Under the pieces are notes generated by a model. The model was not told the DNA's origin. It ran no database searches and saw only the letters and a program-made list of their open reading frames with translations. The position numbers and the translations under genes are program-made. Positions 62,555 through 64,000 of a stretch of 64,000 nt of DNA are shown here, one piece after another; within the stretch, counting starts at the first letter, position 1, and the number at the start of each line of letters is the position of its first letter. This DNA comes from Rugalucina vietnamica (Eukaryota > Mollusca > Bivalvia > Lucinida > Lucinidae). The stretch spans positions 42,477,883-42,541,882 of the forward strand of contig OZ024879.1 in the NCBI GenBank assembly GCA_964017185.1, written 5' to 3'.

Positions 62555-63110
62555 CGCCAGTTGTGGTTTCGAGAAATAGATGTGTTGCTTGTGCCTCCAG
62601 GCAAGTTTATAATTTTTGACTGACCATCTCAGTGGTTACTGGTTAAAAGAGTTTGTCTGGGAAACCTGACTTCCAGTCGAACCATCCATACACATTAGCT
62701 TAGTTGTTTACATCAGGATAACATGCCCGTGTAATATATACCCCCTTATACCCCACTTTTATATAGCAAAACTGGGGAATGCAGGGGTAAACCCATTTTT
62801 CTTATTTTTGTTCCAAATCATAGATTGTGGGTACTCGTTAAAACCGCCTCGGCGAGGCGGTTCTAACGTGTACTCACAACTATGTTTTAGCAAAACTAAG
62901 AAAAAAAAATCTATTTGAAATTTTTACAACGTGGAAGAAATCGATATTATATGGTTTTCGTAATGTAGTTGGGTGGTCACAGTTTACAAGATTTTGGATG
63001 TCATGACATATTGATGTCGGATAGAAGTCCCATACAATGAATCCTACGTTTCGACATGACCATAACTATTGACAGGGACGCTAGGACACAAATCAAACAA
63101 AACAGACACT
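62555..63110 (+). repeat. M4 SINE-like repeat split by M2
   Basis: The M4 blocks up to CTTAGTTGTTTA resume after the insertion at TAGTTGGGTGGTCAC, matching the uninterrupted CTTAGTTGTTAACTTGGGTG at 44.66 kb. Confidence 0.75.
62711..62965 (+). repeat. M2 fold-back element copy k, nested in M4
   Basis: It runs from CATCAGGATAACATG to TTTTCGTAATG. TA lies on both sides. Confidence 0.85.
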
Positions 63111-63168
63111 ATATTAGTGTAATGACTTGTAACAGCTTTTTTCTTAGTTTTCTCACGCCATAATATTT

Positions 63169-63402
63169 GAGCCGCCTCATGAGAAAACCAACAATCTGCA
63201 TATGCGAAAACAAAGACGCAGATCAGCTTCGCAGTAACCGCGAAGCTGATCAGCGTCTTTGTTTTCGCTACACGGATAGTACAGTTTCCCGTCTTCTTAA
63301 ATACGAAATTTCATGCTTCTAGCTGTCTTCAGTGACTGTGCAGGGCGGTTTGTGTCGGACCTGTTCGGAAACCATATTGTTGGTTTTCCCACGAGGCGGC
63401 TC
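63169..63402. repeat. M1 MITE copy 21, intact
   Basis: ATTT flanks it at 63165-63168 and 63403-63406. Confidence 0.92.
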
Positions 63403-63406
63403 ATTT

Positions 63407-63830
63407 ATTATCTAAAATCGTGCAAAATTAGGAAAATAAATGATAAAACAATAAACCTGAAAAAGTAGCTACTTGTTTTTGTTATTATAGTCCTTATAAA
63501 ACTTGATTGCACCACCTTTTTGCAAGAAGAGTAAAATTACTTTACCGGTGGGGTAATTTTTCACATTTTGTCAGCGACAAAAGTAATGCACGCGAAATCC
63601 CAATGTCTGCATGAACCTGTTCTCTGCAAGTTCATCTTTAGACATGAAAATGTTTAAAGGATGAAAAAGGGCGTATCAGAAAGTCGCATCTCACAGAATA
63701 ACGAATTTTATGAATAGTAAAAATGGTGTTACCGATATTTAGTGGGGGCAGCCTGCATTCTGTGAGAAGGATTTTATATTTTTTTCTCTGTCCTTAGTCG
63801 ATGATTGCTCCAAATAAATGTTATTAGCCC
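63407..63830. other. Intergenic, no gene seen
   Basis: No exon or recognised repeat. Confidence 0.4.
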
Positions 63831-63831
63831 A

Positions 63832-63919
63832 ACTTCTATCTGTTTTCTGTAGCTGTACAGGTCGGTTCGTGTCAGACCTGTTCAGAAACCGCATTGTTGG
63901 TTTTTCCACGAGGTGGCTC
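63832..63919. repeat. M1 MITE copy 22, left-truncated
   Basis: Only the right third remains, from TCTGTTTTCTGTAGCTG to CCACGAGGTGGCTC. Confidence 0.75.
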
Positions 63920-64000
63920 ATATGACACAACGACAACACAGTAATACCACCACAATTTTTTCATGTTTGATACGTCCTATCAATTTGATAACTTTTTACA

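Overview
The window is invertebrate nuclear DNA. It is AT-rich and intron-rich, with GT-AG exons scattered through dense short repeats. Secreted F5/8-fucolectin and sushi modules, tRNA-derived SINEs and TA-rich fold-back elements of a kind common in bivalves suggest a marine lophotrochozoan, most likely a mollusc. That assignment is inference. Little besides four spliced genes is intact coding DNA.

Layout: (1) 1.8-8.2 kb (+) holds a five-exon gene for a secreted protein with a PAN/apple-like domain, a Cys-rich EGF/follistatin-like piece, a module I cannot assign and a C-terminal F5/8-type fucolectin domain. A complete 510-bp miniature LTR element sits in its second intron. (2) 8.2-26 kb is gene-poor. 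It holds a decayed, partly duplicated transposase-like gene (minus), two inverted short-chain dehydrogenase copies, a dead kinase copy, two unassigned coding segments, a 35-bp tandem array, a truncated LINE and a segmental duplication. (3) 25.96-39.16 kb (-) and 43.7-60.7 kb (+) hold two intact five-exon paralogues of a C2-less copine/RGLG-like von Willebrand A protein, arranged head to head with identical intron phases. A degraded LINE with a foreign 2-kb insert fills the last intron of the minus copy. (4) Nested in the first intron of the plus copy, same strand, is a two-exon gene (46.3-49.9 kb) for a type I membrane receptor with ten sushi-like modules and two cytoplasmic PY motifs. (5) The rest is repeats.

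Repeats are the dominant signal. Family M1 (about 235 bp, about 22 copies, ATTT/AAAT target duplications, a 60-bp internal hairpin) and family M2 (about 260 bp, 11 copies, two nested palindromes) recur throughout. M1 copies lie very close to exon edges: copies sit within about 60 bp of seven splice sites or stop codons of the four genes. That clustering, the hairpin subfamilies with paired changes, the paralogous sites that lack the insertions, the miniature LTR element and the head-to-head vWA pair are the observations most worth following up. Coordinates of decayed repeats are accurate to roughly 5-20 bp. Splice sites were read by eye.
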